From Oligoflexia bacterium (lineage in GTDB: Bacteria; Bdellovibrionota; Bdellovibrionia; JABDDW01), in NCBI GenBank assembly GCA_020847095.1, contig JADLCR010000088.1, positions 1 through 46,870 of the forward strand: a stretch of 46,870 bases of DNA, written 5' to 3'. Under the pieces are notes generated by a model. The model was not told where the DNA came from, made no database searches, and saw only the letters and a program-made list of their open reading frames with translations. A program made the position numbers and the translations under genes. Every line of letters begins with the position of its first letter. The first letter of the stretch is position 1. Below, in pieces: positions 1 to 8,941 of the stretch.

Positions 1-9
1 AAATTCATT

Positions 10-1050
10 TTGAAGAGTCTTGAGATCTTAATCACTCATTTTCGTTCCAAACTAGCTCAAGAGGAAATTATCGTGCGTCAACGAGGGGCCGCCTGGGAAT
101 TGGCGATTGCGGAGTTCTCTCCATCTCGACTGATGGCTTCAATTAGCGCCTCTTGGCCAGAGACTCCGGCCATCGCAGCATTCGCACTCAAGAAGTTGCC
201 GTCAATTGTATGGTTTTACGGATCCAATATGTTTGGGTTTAATTTCGAGCGATCGGAATTCCAAGATCTTGATGTCACTTTTATCAGCCCTGCAGCTCAA
301 GAATTTTGGGTATGGAATGAGGCTTCGATCAAAGCCTGGAGCAGACGTCATTTACTTCCCCAAGACCAGCAACCAAAGTACCGGGTAATAGGCCCCACAA
401 TGTGCGGTGATCGGGCTTGGATCGAATTGAGTGCCAAACAAGCGCGCCAGAAATTCGGAGTCTCTGAAAACAGGAGCGATTTCTTCATTTCAATTTTTGA
501 TGTTCCCACTATGACCGAGGCTGTGCGAGCGGCATATGGAGCCGGTCCAAGCATTTATCCAGTGGAGATGAACGAAAGACTAATTAGAGATTTTTTTCGG
601 ATTGCGACGAGTCATCCCCGAGTACGACTGATGTTCAAACTAAAAAGACCCGCAAATGACCCAACCCGAGAATTTTCAGAAGCAATCAAAGAACTGCTTG
701 GGACACACCAGTCTGCAATAGTAAATGATCGCATCACCTTATTTCCAGCAGATACCGATCCTTATATCCCGATCGCAATGGCGGATCTAGCTGTCGGATT
801 ACCATTTACTTCGCCAGTTTTTGCGGCAGCGTGTTCTGGAAGACATGGATTACACTATGACCCACTGGGAGCTATTCGGATTTTGCCTCACAAAGGCCTT
901 GACGAATTTCTCATTAGTGGGTTCGATCAACTGGAAAAAACTATAGAAAAGATCTTAAATTCTGACTGGCAGATGAATCGCGAGCGAGTACGATCTTACA
1001 TTTCAACGAGACAAAATGAGTTGAACTTTGATAAGGAAATTTCAAAATAA
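10..1050 (+). CDS. Putative polysaccharide/capsule transferase, GT-B-like, probably 5'-truncated by the window edge
   Basis: The frame is open to the first base of the window, and the first possible start is a TTG at base 10 with no room for a ribosome site, so the real start probably lies upstream. The visible 346 residues have the layout of the C-terminal half of a GT-B capsule transferase: a strand and loop around 'MFKLKRP' (about residue 203), a short acidic 'FPADTDPY' (about 245), then 'MADLAVGLPFTSPVFAA', the nucleotide-sugar-binding style segment seen in CDP-glycerol and surface-carbohydrate transferases. It ends tail-to-tail 27 bp from the nucleotide-sugar dehydrogenase. The substrate cannot be read from the sequence. 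The family call is inference from pattern and neighbours. Confidence 0.55.
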   Translation: MKSLEILITHFRSKLAQEEIIVRQRGAAWELAIAEFSPSRLMASISASWPETPAIAAFALKKLPSIVWFYGSNMFGFNFERSEFQDLDVTFISPAAQEFWVWNEASIKAWSRRHLLPQDQQPKYRVIGPTMCGDRAWIELSAKQARQKFGVSENRSDFFISIFDVPTMTEAVRAAYGAGPSIYPVEMNERLIRDFFRIATSHPRVRLMFKLKRPANDPTREFSEAIKELLGTHQSAIVNDRITLFPADTDPYIPIAMADLAVGLPFTSPVFAAACSGRHGLHYDPLGAIRILPHKGLDEFLISGFDQLEKTIEKILNSDWQMNRERVRSYISTRQNELNFDKEISK

Positions 1051-1077
1051 ATTCTAAATTAATTTGAGTTCTAGAAA

Positions 1078-2388
1078 TTAACTTCGAACGACTTTCTCCG
1101 AAGCACTTCGAAAACGACCACGACTATCAACTATCAAGCGACTGTTTCTCAAAATCATTTCGTAATCAAATTCATCATGATCGGTAGCTAAGACTACGCA
1201 GTCCATTGATTGGACCAATTCGGGTGTTAGCCCCACGGCCTTAAGATCAAATGAATGCTCAGGTGTTCCTGTGAAAACCGGAACATAAGGGTCAGCGTAA
1301 GCAATTTCAGCTCCCTTACTTTTTAAGTAGGCCAAAATTTCCACCGATGGGGACTCTCTGAAATCATCGATATTTTTTTTATAACTGATTCCCAACACCA
1401 AAACCTTTGATCCCTTAACGGACTTCTGATGCTGGTTGAGCGCTTCGGAAACTTTTGCACTCACCCACTCAGGCATGGAACGATTAATCTCTCCCGCAAG
1501 TTCAATAAACTTGGTGTGGATACCGTACTCGCGCGCTTTCCAGGTGAGATAGAACGGATCAATGGGGATACAGTGGCCACCAAGCCCTGGACCAGGATAG
1601 AATGGAGTATAACCAAATGGCTTAGTGGCGGCCGCATCGATGACCTCCCAAATATCCACCCCCATTTTATCTGCGACAATCTTGAGTTCATTGACCAAAC
1701 CAATATTGACTGCTCGATATATATTCTCAAGAAGCTTCGTCATTTCGGCTGCCCGTGTGGAACTTACGGGGACCACTTTCTCAATGATGCTGCCATACAG
1801 CTCAACGCCTACCTTTAAACATTCCGAAGTCGAGCCTCCAACCACCTTAGGAATTGTTTTGGTCGAAAATTTTCGATTGCCGGGATCTTCGCGTTCAGGA
1901 GAAAAAACCAAGAAGATGTCTTTTCCAATTTTTAGGCCTCGGGATTCAATTCGCGGTCGAAGCTCTTCTTCGGTTGTTCCAGGATAAGTTGTGCTCTCAA
2001 GACTTATCACCTGGCCTGCCCGCAAGTGGGGCTTTAGTGCGTCCATCGTGTCGATGATGTAGGAGATATCGGGCTCCCGATGGGGATTTAACGGAGTCGG
2101 AACGCAAATGACTATTCCATCACATTGAGAGGCTTGGGCCATGTCGGAAGTTGGAGTCCATCGATTAGTTGCCAAGGCCTCACTGAGCTTCGCCGCCGGA
2201 ATATGCTTGATATAGGTTTGAGCGGATTTAAGTTTTGAAATCTTTGAACTATCGACATCGATGCCCACAACTCTGAAGCCCGACTCGAGTAAACGCAGCA
2301 CAAGAGGAAGGCCCACATATCCGAGCCCCACAACTCCAATTTGCGATTCGCGCTTTTGAATCTTCTCAATCAATAGTTGGCTGTTCAT
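1078..2388 (-). CDS. UDP-glucose/UDP-HexNAc 6-dehydrogenase family (nucleotide-sugar dehydrogenase)
   Basis: This NAD-dependent enzyme oxidises C6 of a UDP-sugar to the uronic acid in two steps, in the cytoplasm, for capsule or O-antigen precursors. With the ATG at 2388 it is 436 residues, the normal size of the WecC/TviB/WbpA group. The N-terminal Rossmann motif GLGYVGLP is at residues 21-28. A central helix '[19 protein letters not shown]' and the catalytic cysteine motif [10 protein letters not shown] (Cys273) are intact, and the C-terminal UDP-binding domain has '[18 protein letters not shown]'-like residues. The frame extends 11 codons upstream, but family proteins start near MNSQLLIEK, so I chose 2388. 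TviB/WbpA-type specificity for UDP-GlcNAc(A) is more likely than plain UDP-glucose, but this is not proven. Confidence 0.92.
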   Translation of the reverse strand: MNSQLLIEKIQKRESQIGVVGLGYVGLPLVLRLLESGFRVVGIDVDSSKISKLKSAQTYIKHIPAAKLSEALATNRWTPTSDMAQASQCDGIVICVPTPLNPHREPDISYIIDTMDALKPHLRAGQVISLESTTYPGTTEEELRPRIESRGLKIGKDIFLVFSPEREDPGNRKFSTKTIPKVVGGSTSECLKVGVELYGSIIEKVVPVSSTRAAEMTKLLENIYRAVNIGLVNELKIVADKMGVDIWEVIDAAATKPFGYTPFYPGPGLGGHCIPIDPFYLTWKAREYGIHTKFIELAGEINRSMPEWVSAKVSEALNQHQKSVKGSKVLVLGISYKKNIDDFRESPSVEILAYLKSKGAEIAYADPYVPVFTGTPEHSFDLKAVGLTPELVQSMDCVVLATDHDEFDYEMILRNSRLIVDSRGRFRSASEKVVRS

Positions 2389-2435
2389 ATTGAGAATGAA
2401 ATATGACACAGAACCCCGCAAATCGACTAGAAATT

Positions 2436-3752
2436 TCAGCTTTTTATGGGCGAAGAAATCGACTCAAGGGCCTTAATGACGCGCCATACAAATCCCCGCT
2501 CATCGGTATGCAAAATAAAGTCAGTTGTACTCCGAGCCCAACTTTCCACTCTCGGATCCTTCATCAATCTAAGGAGCTCATGGATTTGACCAATAAAATC
2601 AACTCTCTCAAAGCAGGGCACGAACCATTTACCCATCAAAATCGGATGCAAGTGATTATTAAGCCGTGCGTTATTCCACGAGTAATCGCCATGATTGGGA
2701 TGATCGTAAGCTAGTCCCAATGCAGGAAGTCCCATAAAAGCTCCTTCGAGGACCATGGTCGAAAGTGGGCTGATGAGCCCGTCTGAAGCTTTAAGCAGGG
2801 CGGGATAATCACCCAATCCATTCATCGTCTTTTCGAGAACCTTAATGAATTTGTAGTGAGAAAGAAGGGCCGGTTCGTGTGCACGCTGATGCCGCTTCGG
2901 ATGAGGCTTATAAATAATCAATAGATCTTGAGGAAGCTTCCCTTTTTCGCAAGCCAATTCCAGTTCATTGAGTAACGAAACCTCATCAAAAACAACCCCC
3001 GCGCCCGCAAAAAGTAAAACACGCTTTTCCGGATCAATTCCTAAAGTTTGGCGAGCCTCATCTTTTGAAACTTTGGAATTAACGTAGGTTTCGAACCTTG
3101 GATTCCCGATTGTGAATATTTTTTGCGCGGGCACCCGTTGCATGAGTCGAGCAAACAAATATCCTTGCTCCCCCCAAACCCCCAGCCAATCGGGCTGTTG
3201 AAGAAACACCTTATGGGCAATGTTATCCCAATTAATGGTTACAGTAAGAGACGGAATTCGATGACGTTTACAAAAGCTGACAACGTCATCCCAAAAATAA
3301 TCGTTCATTCCCGAAGGTAAGAGAGCCACATCCAGGCGTTCGTTAAGGTCAATAAAATTGGGCGTTGTCCATCGCAAAAACTTTTCTAACAACCGACTTA
3401 CTGGGCCCGAAAGTCCAAGGTAATAAAACAAATGCACAATGAATTTAATTTTTCCCGATCGCCCACGTTGAAAAACTCGAAGTTTGTCTGGTTGCGTTCG
3501 AATAATAGGCTCATAACCCCAAAGATGTCTTAGGCCAAAAGCAATCATCCAAATTCTGAGTCGCCAATAAGTCATTTGATGAATGGCAATAATTCGCCCA
3601 AAAGAGCTTAAGTCACATTTCTGTTCGGGAGTTGTAATAAACAACAATTCGTAAGATTTTTTGAGTTCGGACAAGATGCCGGTATCGATATAGTCGCGGG
3701 CAGCATAGTCATGTGCAAAGCCAACAAGGAGCTTTTTCTTCGAGGAGCTCAT
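2436..3752 (-). CDS. Putative GT-B glycosyl/glycerophosphotransferase for surface polysaccharide
   Basis: This is a 438-residue protein of the capsule-transferase type. The first half has few landmarks. The second half is a Rossmann-like domain starting near '[14 protein letters not shown]' (about residue 245), followed by '[14 protein letters not shown]' and '[26 protein letters not shown]'. The pattern 'KPHP... S/T-x-M-x-L-E-G... G-x-P' is typical of CDP-glycerol glycerophosphotransferase-like and polysialic-type transferases. The start overlaps the NeuC-like stop by one base (TAATG), so the two are translationally coupled. It probably attaches the sugar made by the neighbouring neuC/neuB/neuA-like genes to an acceptor. 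That assignment is inference. Confidence 0.6.
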   Translation of the reverse strand: MSSSKKKLLVGFAHDYAARDYIDTGILSELKKSYELLFITTPEQKCDLSSFGRIIAIHQMTYWRLRIWMIAFGLRHLWGYEPIIRTQPDKLRVFQRGRSGKIKFIVHLFYYLGLSGPVSRLLEKFLRWTTPNFIDLNERLDVALLPSGMNDYFWDDVVSFCKRHRIPSLTVTINWDNIAHKVFLQQPDWLGVWGEQGYLFARLMQRVPAQKIFTIGNPRFETYVNSKVSKDEARQTLGIDPEKRVLLFAGAGVVFDEVSLLNELELACEKGKLPQDLLIIYKPHPKRHQRAHEPALLSHYKFIKVLEKTMNGLGDYPALLKASDGLISPLSTMVLEGAFMGLPALGLAYDHPNHGDYSWNNARLNNHLHPILMGKWFVPCFERVDFIGQIHELLRLMKDPRVESWARSTTDFILHTDERGFVWRVIKALESISSPIKS

Positions 3753-4909
3753 TAATAGGTCAAACGTTTCTGAAGATTCTTCAATGACATTTCTGCCAAA
3801 TACCCAGCGATGCGAACCCCGGCTTGACCGTCTCCAAAGAGGTTACTCTTTTTGTAGCGTCCGTGTTCGATTTGAGATTTTGCCTTTTGAAAAATATCTT
3901 CGCTATTATAGGTCGCATCGATCACGTTTTCGCCTCGCTCTCTGTTGGTTTGACGGGTGCCGACGTTAACAACAGGGACTCCTAGAAATGATCCTTCTCT
4001 GATTCCACTTGAAGAATTTCCTATCAGGCACTCACTGTTGTTGATGAGCTTAGCGTAATCTTCGACCGAAAAATTTCTGAAAAAATGAATGTACTCGGGA
4101 CGCTCTTTTTCTCTGAATACCCTCAGCCCTTTTGAAATATCATCTGACCCCGCGTCGACGTTAGGCCACAGCCAAACGGTCGGTCGTCGAAGTTTTTTTA
4201 CAGCTTTTAGGGTTTCATTAATTTGATCAAATCCCTGACCATATTCGGTTGTCACCGGGTGCTGCAGAACTACAATATAAGGATTCTTTGGATCTAGTTC
4301 AGGACCTACTCCTCCATAACGTTTAAATAGGTCTGGAGTGTTGGATAAATCCATATCACTAATGGCGTCAATGGCGGGGCAGCCAGTCAATTTGATTCGC
4401 TCAGGCTCTTCTCCCATCTTCACCAACCTCTCCGCTGACAATTTCGTCGCCGGAAAGTGAATATGTGAAAGCTTCGTGATCGCATGGCGAACGCTTTCGT
4501 CAATCGATCCTGTCACCTCACCGCCTTGAGTATGCGCCAATGGTATATTCATATATGAGGCTGCAATGGCCGTGGCCATTGTTTCAAAGCGATCAGCAAC
4601 GGTCAAAACCACATGAGGCCTAAGATTTTCAAATTGTGTCGCAAGCTCCAGAATCCCCATTCCGGTAGATTTTGCCATGGTGGTCGGGTTTTCGCCCTCA
4701 ACAATAGAATAAACTGTTGCCGACGGTTCAAACCCATCCTTTCGAATAACGTCAATAACGTTTCCAAAGCGATGCAGGAGGGCTGACGCCCCAACAATTA
4801 ATTGAAGTTCCAATTGCGGGTGCTTTTTGATCGCATTAAGGACCGACTTAATTCGGCCGTAGTTAGCTCGACTGGCGACAACGACGCAGATGCGACGCTT
4901 TTCGCTCAT
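3752..4909 (-). CDS. neuC: UDP-N-acetylglucosamine 2-epimerase, hydrolysing (NeuC/LegG type)
   Basis: The enzyme converts a UDP-HexNAc into the free 2-epimer (ManNAc or a di-N-acetyl analogue), the substrate for the next gene's PEP condensation. It is 385 residues. The N-terminus 'VVVASRANYGRIKSVLNAI' is the NeuC variant of the GT-B-like epimerase fold. Further motifs are 'TVADRFETMATAIAASYMNIPLAHTQGGEVTGSIDESVRHAITKLSH' (residues about 108-155, shown in pieces: TVADRFE, HTQGGE, DESVRHA) and 'NSSSGIREG' plus 'VVNVGTRQ..RERGENVID' near the C-terminus. I chose the ATG at 4909 because it makes an ATGA overlap with the upstream NeuB-like stop. An in-frame ATG five codons upstream (4924) is the alternative. 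Whether the product is ManNAc or the legionaminic precursor is open. Confidence 0.88.
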   Translation of the reverse strand: MSEKRRICVVVASRANYGRIKSVLNAIKKHPQLELQLIVGASALLHRFGNVIDVIRKDGFEPSATVYSIVEGENPTTMAKSTGMGILELATQFENLRPHVVLTVADRFETMATAIAASYMNIPLAHTQGGEVTGSIDESVRHAITKLSHIHFPATKLSAERLVKMGEEPERIKLTGCPAIDAISDMDLSNTPDLFKRYGGVGPELDPKNPYIVVLQHPVTTEYGQGFDQINETLKAVKKLRRPTVWLWPNVDAGSDDISKGLRVFREKERPEYIHFFRNFSVEDYAKLINNSECLIGNSSSGIREGSFLGVPVVNVGTRQTNRERGENVIDATYNSEDIFQKAKSQIEHGRYKKSNLFGDGQAGVRIAGYLAEMSLKNLQKRLTY

Positions 4910-5718
4910 CGATTGTTCCCCCATTTACCCACGTAAATTTGCCTCATGCGCTCCTCTTCCGAAGAAAGTAAAGGGTTCGCGACTCCATCCATCAACGCGC
5001 ACTTCTGCGCAAAATCGACAAGATCTTTGAAATCCTCGGGCTGCATAGACACTGATTGGTCTTTTCCGGGCAGATTTCGAGAAAACGTATAATGCTTTTC
5101 TAAAATTTCGGCACCCCGAGCGATCGCCATTTTACCCGCTTCTGTACCATGACTATGATCGCTAAACCCGACTCGCACACCGAGAGATCTCAGCCAATCC
5201 ATTCGCTTCATATTCACTTGATCAAGCGGCGTTGGATAAAGCGAAACACAATGCAAGAAAACCACATCGTGACCTCGAGTCACATCGATTGCTTTTTTAA
5301 CCTCCGTTTCGGGAGTCATGCCTGTCGAAACGATGATTCTTTTGAATCGTTTCATAAGGCCTTCTAGCAGTTTAACGCTTCCGCAATCGGGACTCGCCAC
5401 TTTAATCATTTCCAGCCCCAGTTCCGCCAAAAAATCCATTCGATTGAGATCAAAGCAGGTAGTCAAAAATCCCACACCAGCCTTTTTGCAATGTTCTATT
5501 AGGGCGTGGTGATCTTGATCAGAGAGCTGAGATTTCTTGTGGCGAGCTAAAGTGGCATCATATTCAGGAAAATCTTTTCGCAAGCTGTCTGCTGTCCACG
5601 ACTGGAATTTGACCCAATTCACACCAACTTGGGCGGCCACATCGATCATGGCCCTAGCAATATTCATATCGCCCATATGATTCGAAGATACATCTGCAAT
5701 GATCTGTGTATGTGTCAT
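4906..5718 (-). CDS. neuB: NeuB-family sialic/legionaminic acid synthase without SAF domain
   Basis: This TIM-barrel synthase condenses PEP with a ManNAc-like aldose to give a nine-carbon 2-keto-3-deoxy acid. Visible motifs are 'IIADVSSNHMGD' at the N-terminus, 'VNWVKFQSW', 'GLEMIKVASPD', 'IIVSTGM' and the metal-ligand histidines in 'GFSDHSHG' and 'ILEKHYTF'. At 270 residues it stops right after the barrel, whereas family members usually run to about 340 with a C-terminal SAF (antifreeze-like) domain, so that domain is absent. Two ATGs occur in tandem (5721 and 5718). The AAGGGG sequence sits 5 bases before the second, so I chose 5718. It is coupled by ATGA to neuC. Confidence 0.85.
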   Translation of the reverse strand: MTHTQIIADVSSNHMGDMNIARAMIDVAAQVGVNWVKFQSWTADSLRKDFPEYDATLARHKKSQLSDQDHHALIEHCKKAGVGFLTTCFDLNRMDFLAELGLEMIKVASPDCGSVKLLEGLMKRFKRIIVSTGMTPETEVKKAIDVTRGHDVVFLHCVSLYPTPLDQVNMKRMDWLRSLGVRVGFSDHSHGTEAGKMAIARGAEILEKHYTFSRNLPGKDQSVSMQPEDFKDLVDFAQKCALMDGVANPLLSSEEERMRQIYVGKWGNNR

Positions 5719-5721
5719 CAT

Positions 5722-5824
5722 AACCCCTTGGTTTTCATGACAAAACCACTTGGTTTTGGCTCTGTCAAGGCCGTTGACTCACCAAATTATTATGGTAGCT
5801 TTTAGACTTCAAGAGGTAAAAGAA
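5722..5824. promoter_or_regulatory. Divergent intergenic region with 18-bp palindrome and third half-site
   Basis: The 103-bp gap between the leftward NeuB-like and rightward cytidylyltransferase genes contains the palindrome CAAAACCA-CT-TGGTTTTG at 5741-5758, with perfect 8-bp arms. A third TGGTTTT half-site lies at 5729-5735 and can pair with AAAACCA at 5742-5748, so two alternative stems exist beside the leftward Shine-Dalgarno. On the minus strand a perfect TTGACA lies at 5763-5768, and 17 bp downstream a weak -10 (TTTTGT) falls inside the palindrome. On the plus strand TATTAT at 5788-5793 is a possible -10 without a good -35. An operator controlling both directions is the simplest reading, but this is inferred. 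Confidence 0.5.
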
Positions 5825-6559
5825 ATGGTAAGTGGCCACTCTGAATCACACCCTCGTACTGTGGCGTTGATACCAGCGCGATCAGGGAGCAAAGGCGTTC
5901 CAAACAAAAATATGCAAATAATAGACGGAGAAACCCTCATCGCAAGGGCAATACGAACGGCTTTATCGACTCCCGTCTTCTCTCTTGTCGTTGTCAGTTC
6001 TGACGACGAAGTCATCCTTCAGGAGGCCCGAAATCACGGTGCAAAAACAATTTTGCGGCCGAAAGACTTGGCTACTGATAGCTCCCCGATCGCTGAAACT
6101 GTCGCTCATACGTTATCTGAACTCAGAAATGCCGGAATCGCTCCAGATTATCTCATACTGCTTGAGCCATCTTGCCCACTTCGCACCACTCAAATGATCG
6201 AAGAAGTATCGTACTGCCTTCAGAATCATGATCATGTTTTTACAGTGTCGCTCGTAGATCTCAAATTCCATCCAGCAAAACAATTCACATTGAACGATGC
6301 CAGAATTGCCCAAAGGGCTGCGCCTGGACTCCCAAAGGTTGCTAATCGACAAGAGCTTTCGCCCACTTATATTAGAAACGGTGCAGCATATGGAATAAAG
6401 GTTAGCTCATTTGAATCTCAAATGGATTTATTGGGCTCTAATCCATATGCCATTGTCATCGATTCTCCCCTAGTCAACATCGATACCATCAGCGACCTTG
6501 AAATGGCCCGAGGCCTTGCCAGACAACAGAAAATTGATGAGACCTTCTCCGGACCTTGA
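5825..6559 (+). CDS. neuA: Acylneuraminate/nonulosonate cytidylyltransferase (NeuA type)
   Basis: The enzyme activates a nonulosonic acid with CTP to the CMP-sugar used by transferases. It has 244 residues starting at the ATG at 5825, preceded at 7 bases by AGAGGT; the frame extends 25 codons further up without a ribosome site. The N-terminal nucleotide loop 'LIPARSGSKGVPNKNM' (about residues 15-30) is the family signature, with 'VSSDDEVILQEARNHGA' and 'LLEPSCPLR' following, and 'NGAAYGIKVSS' and 'VNIDTISDLEMA' near the end. It is transcribed away from neuB/neuC and is followed by the acetyltransferase. The exact sugar (Neu5Ac, legionaminic or other) is not determined. Confidence 0.85.
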   Translation: MVSGHSESHPRTVALIPARSGSKGVPNKNMQIIDGETLIARAIRTALSTPVFSLVVVSSDDEVILQEARNHGAKTILRPKDLATDSSPIAETVAHTLSELRNAGIAPDYLILLEPSCPLRTTQMIEEVSYCLQNHDHVFTVSLVDLKFHPAKQFTLNDARIAQRAAPGLPKVANRQELSPTYIRNGAAYGIKVSSFESQMDLLGSNPYAIVIDSPLVNIDTISDLEMARGLARQQKIDETFSGP

Positions 6560-6591
6560 CGCTTTTTCTTCTTTCAAGCAGTATCGCCACT

Positions 6592-7137
6592 ATGATTTCT
6601 GAAAAACAAACATCGATTAAATGCTCGATTCAAACTCGAAGACTTTTCATTCGAAATCTCAACGCCGATGATGTTTCGCCTCGTTATCTCTCTTGGCTCA
6701 AAGAGCAATCGATTCAGCAGTTCATTTGCTCAAGAACTCAGAGTATTAAAGATCTCATAATGTATGTAACCGAAAAAGAACGCGACCCGGCCGTCTTATT
6801 TCTTGGAGTCTTCGACAAATCCGCCGGACTGCACTTGGGGAATATTAAATTTGAACCAATTGATTTCAGCGCCAAATGCACTAATTTTGGAATTTTACTT
6901 GCCCCAGAAGCCGGCGGCCAGGGCATTGCGCAAGAAGCATGTCACGCTAGTTTTAAATTCGTTTTTGAGACTCTGGGATTAGAGCAAGTGAACTTATCAC
7001 TGTTTGCCGATAACAAACCGGCCCTAAGGCTTTACGAGAAGTTGAACTTTAAAATCGCAGGAAATCGGGAGTATCAAGATCGGCCAGTCATCGATATGAC
7101 TCTAAATCGAACAAATTTCTATTTTCAAAATGCCTAA
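6592..7137 (+). CDS. GNAT-family N-acetyltransferase (RimJ/RimL-like, possible sugar-amine acetyltransferase)
   Basis: This is a 181-residue acetyl-CoA-dependent acetyltransferase. It begins 'QTRRLFIRNLNADDVS' and has 'LHLGNIKFEPIDFS' for the central strands, 'GILLAPEAGGQGIAQEA' as the acetyl-CoA loop, and 'VNLSLFADNKPALRLYEKLNFKIAG', the classical C-terminal motif. Immediate linkage to a nonulosonate cytidylyltransferase suggests N-acylation of an amino-sugar intermediate, as PseH or LegH do, but this is context-based. The ATG at 6592 gives a normal N-terminus. A TTG at 6556 overlapping the previous stop is an alternative that would add 12 residues. Its last 50 bp overlap tail-to-tail with the next leftward gene. 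Confidence 0.75.
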   Translation: MISEKQTSIKCSIQTRRLFIRNLNADDVSPRYLSWLKEQSIQQFICSRTQSIKDLIMYVTEKERDPAVLFLGVFDKSAGLHLGNIKFEPIDFSAKCTNFGILLAPEAGGQGIAQEACHASFKFVFETLGLEQVNLSLFADNKPALRLYEKLNFKIAGNREYQDRPVIDMTLNRTNFYFQNA

Positions 7138-8941
7138 AAGCAAACCATCGCTCCCCCAATTTTCGCAATTCGTCCTTTTCTAAACTCGAAAGATCTTTAA
7201 GTTTCGCAGTCAATTGACCTTGATCAGAATACTGAAACCTACTTCCGGCAATCGCCTCTAACGGATCATTTGCAAACGATTCTGGCACTTTTAAAACTAG
7301 CGGCAGTACACCCAATAAAAGTGCTTCAATAGCCAAACTTGAGCCCGTCAAGACAGCTAGATCACTGGCTGACAGTAGGTCGTAAGTACTCATTCCAGTA
7401 TCGGCGAGTAAAACAGAGGATTTTTCGTTTGTGACTCTGAGCATTTCCCTTTTTAACTTTTCCCCGAATGTAACTGAAGGATGTGTTTTGATAATTATCC
7501 TTGGAGCCTTGTCAAGGGAAGCTATCAACTTGTCTAAACTTAATACTAGATTCAATGACTCTTCAAAAATGAGTGATGTTCCTACAAAAATCACAAACTC
7601 ATTTTTTCCAATCATGAGCTTTTTGCAGATCTGCTCTTTATTAATTCCATTTGAAATATACTTTTGCAAAGGTTCATAGCGAGCGGGGCCGACTTCTACG
7701 ATTTTGCTCATTTGCCCGTAAGCCCTTCTCAATCTATCCGCAGCATAAGGTCCTACCGTCCAGACAACATCAGGAATTAATTTTTGGTTACCAGCTAATT
7801 CATCTTTTGAGAAGAAGTAAGACAGGAAGTTCTCGCTAAATGCGGCATGTTGATAACCGATGGTTTCAGACTTGCTACCGAGGCACTTCATGATTTGAAA
7901 TTCAAACGGCTGAAATTCCAATCGAAATAGAAACCTTTTCGGCTTTAAAACGTCAGTAGCACGCAACAAAGCACATTCAAGGTATTTAGCTTTAAAGAAT
8001 TCACTATTTCCAAATGATTCAATGAGTTCCAGAGCGATAAGTTGTCGCACATCAATTTGTTGAAATTGAAACTCATTTACTAGCCTCAACCTCGATACCG
8101 CTCCAATTAGGCTGAATAAAATCCCTAACGGATTATTTACCAAGACATCGGAAACTCTTGAAAACGAATTCAACACTACCGAACATTGAGCAAAATCTTC
8201 AAAACGTCCTCTATTTTTGTAAATTTCAATGGGTGCGTTAAGCCACAGCCAAAATCGCCAAGAGTTGGGCGCCGAATTCTGCGCTGGTAAACTCCCAAAA
8301 AACTTTTCACGACGAGAGCTTTCAAATGGTCGATCCCAGAAATCCGGGAAAAAGCTAAACCAAGCAGTTTCGCCTTTTTTAAGATTTAAGTACTCCCTTG
8401 GAGAAAGAAACCATTTGATCAGCACTCCCGCTGACGAAATAATCCACTGTCGAGTACAGACCAATCCAAACTTTATCCAATGCCCCAATGTAATAGAAAG
8501 AGTTGACCCATTATTAGAACACAATGTTTTCGATACAAACTGTTTCAATTCTCGATCATTCACTTCAAACAGAATCTCTTTAATATTTTCTTCTTTCTGG
8601 ATCGCTTGTCGCAATCTCGCAATTGAATAGAGGCGAGAGGGAAGTTTTACTTTCCAGCTGTTTTTTTCTGAAGCACTTAGATACCTCCAATCTGGCGTTA
8701 TCTTTGATTCGATTTTAAAACTCAGATCCAACATCCAATTTCTAACCAATTTACTCGTCTCGGCGTCAAACGGTAATTCAATGAATTGCAGGATCAATGA
8801 AGATTCAACCGTTTTAAGTAGGCTCTTAAGGCTCTGAGACGAAACACCAATTGGAAATATCTTGTATGATACGCTTGGATCGAGAGATTGGATCCAACTC
8901 AGATCAAGGTGGTCAATAACAATAATGGTTACTGGCGTCAT
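7088..8941 (-). CDS. Large putative surface-polysaccharide transferase (617 aa, GT-B-like C-terminus)
   Basis: This protein of unknown function has a recognisable C-terminal half. After about residue 420 it reads 'FVIFVGTSLIFEESLNLVLSL', 'RIIIKTHPSV', 'LLADTGMSTYDLLSASDLAVLTGSSLAIEALLLGVLPLVLKV' (given in pieces), the 'KTHP ... SS-x-A-x-E-A-L' pattern of CDP-glycerol/polysialyl-type transferases. The N-terminal 400 residues are unlike anything I recognise and are rich in Leu, Phe and Ser. By eye the gene is more A+T-rich than its neighbours, which would fit transfer. The ATG at 8941 overlaps the epimerase stop by ATGA, so it is the last gene of the leftward chain starting at the GAPDH-like gene. 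Confidence 0.6.
   Translation of the reverse strand: MTPVTIIVIDHLDLSWIQSLDPSVSYKIFPIGVSSQSLKSLLKTVESSLILQFIELPFDAETSKLVRNWMLDLSFKIESKITPDWRYLSASEKNSWKVKLPSRLYSIARLRQAIQKEENIKEILFEVNDRELKQFVSKTLCSNNGSTLSITLGHWIKFGLVCTRQWIISSAGVLIKWFLSPREYLNLKKGETAWFSFFPDFWDRPFESSRREKFFGSLPAQNSAPNSWRFWLWLNAPIEIYKNRGRFEDFAQCSVVLNSFSRVSDVLVNNPLGILFSLIGAVSRLRLVNEFQFQQIDVRQLIALELIESFGNSEFFKAKYLECALLRATDVLKPKRFLFRLEFQPFEFQIMKCLGSKSETIGYQHAAFSENFLSYFFSKDELAGNQKLIPDVVWTVGPYAADRLRRAYGQMSKIVEVGPARYEPLQKYISNGINKEQICKKLMIGKNEFVIFVGTSLIFEESLNLVLSLDKLIASLDKAPRIIIKTHPSVTFGEKLKREMLRVTNEKSSVLLADTGMSTYDLLSASDLAVLTGSSLAIEALLLGVLPLVLKVPESFANDPLEAIAGSRFQYSDQGQLTAKLKDLSSLEKDELRKLGERWFAFRHFENRNLFDLESYR

Noticed and set aside
8229-8630. 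Antisense open frame of 133 codons inside the 617-aa transferase gene
   Set aside because: No ribosome site and no motif; the leftward frame continues across it with ATGA coupling to its neighbour.
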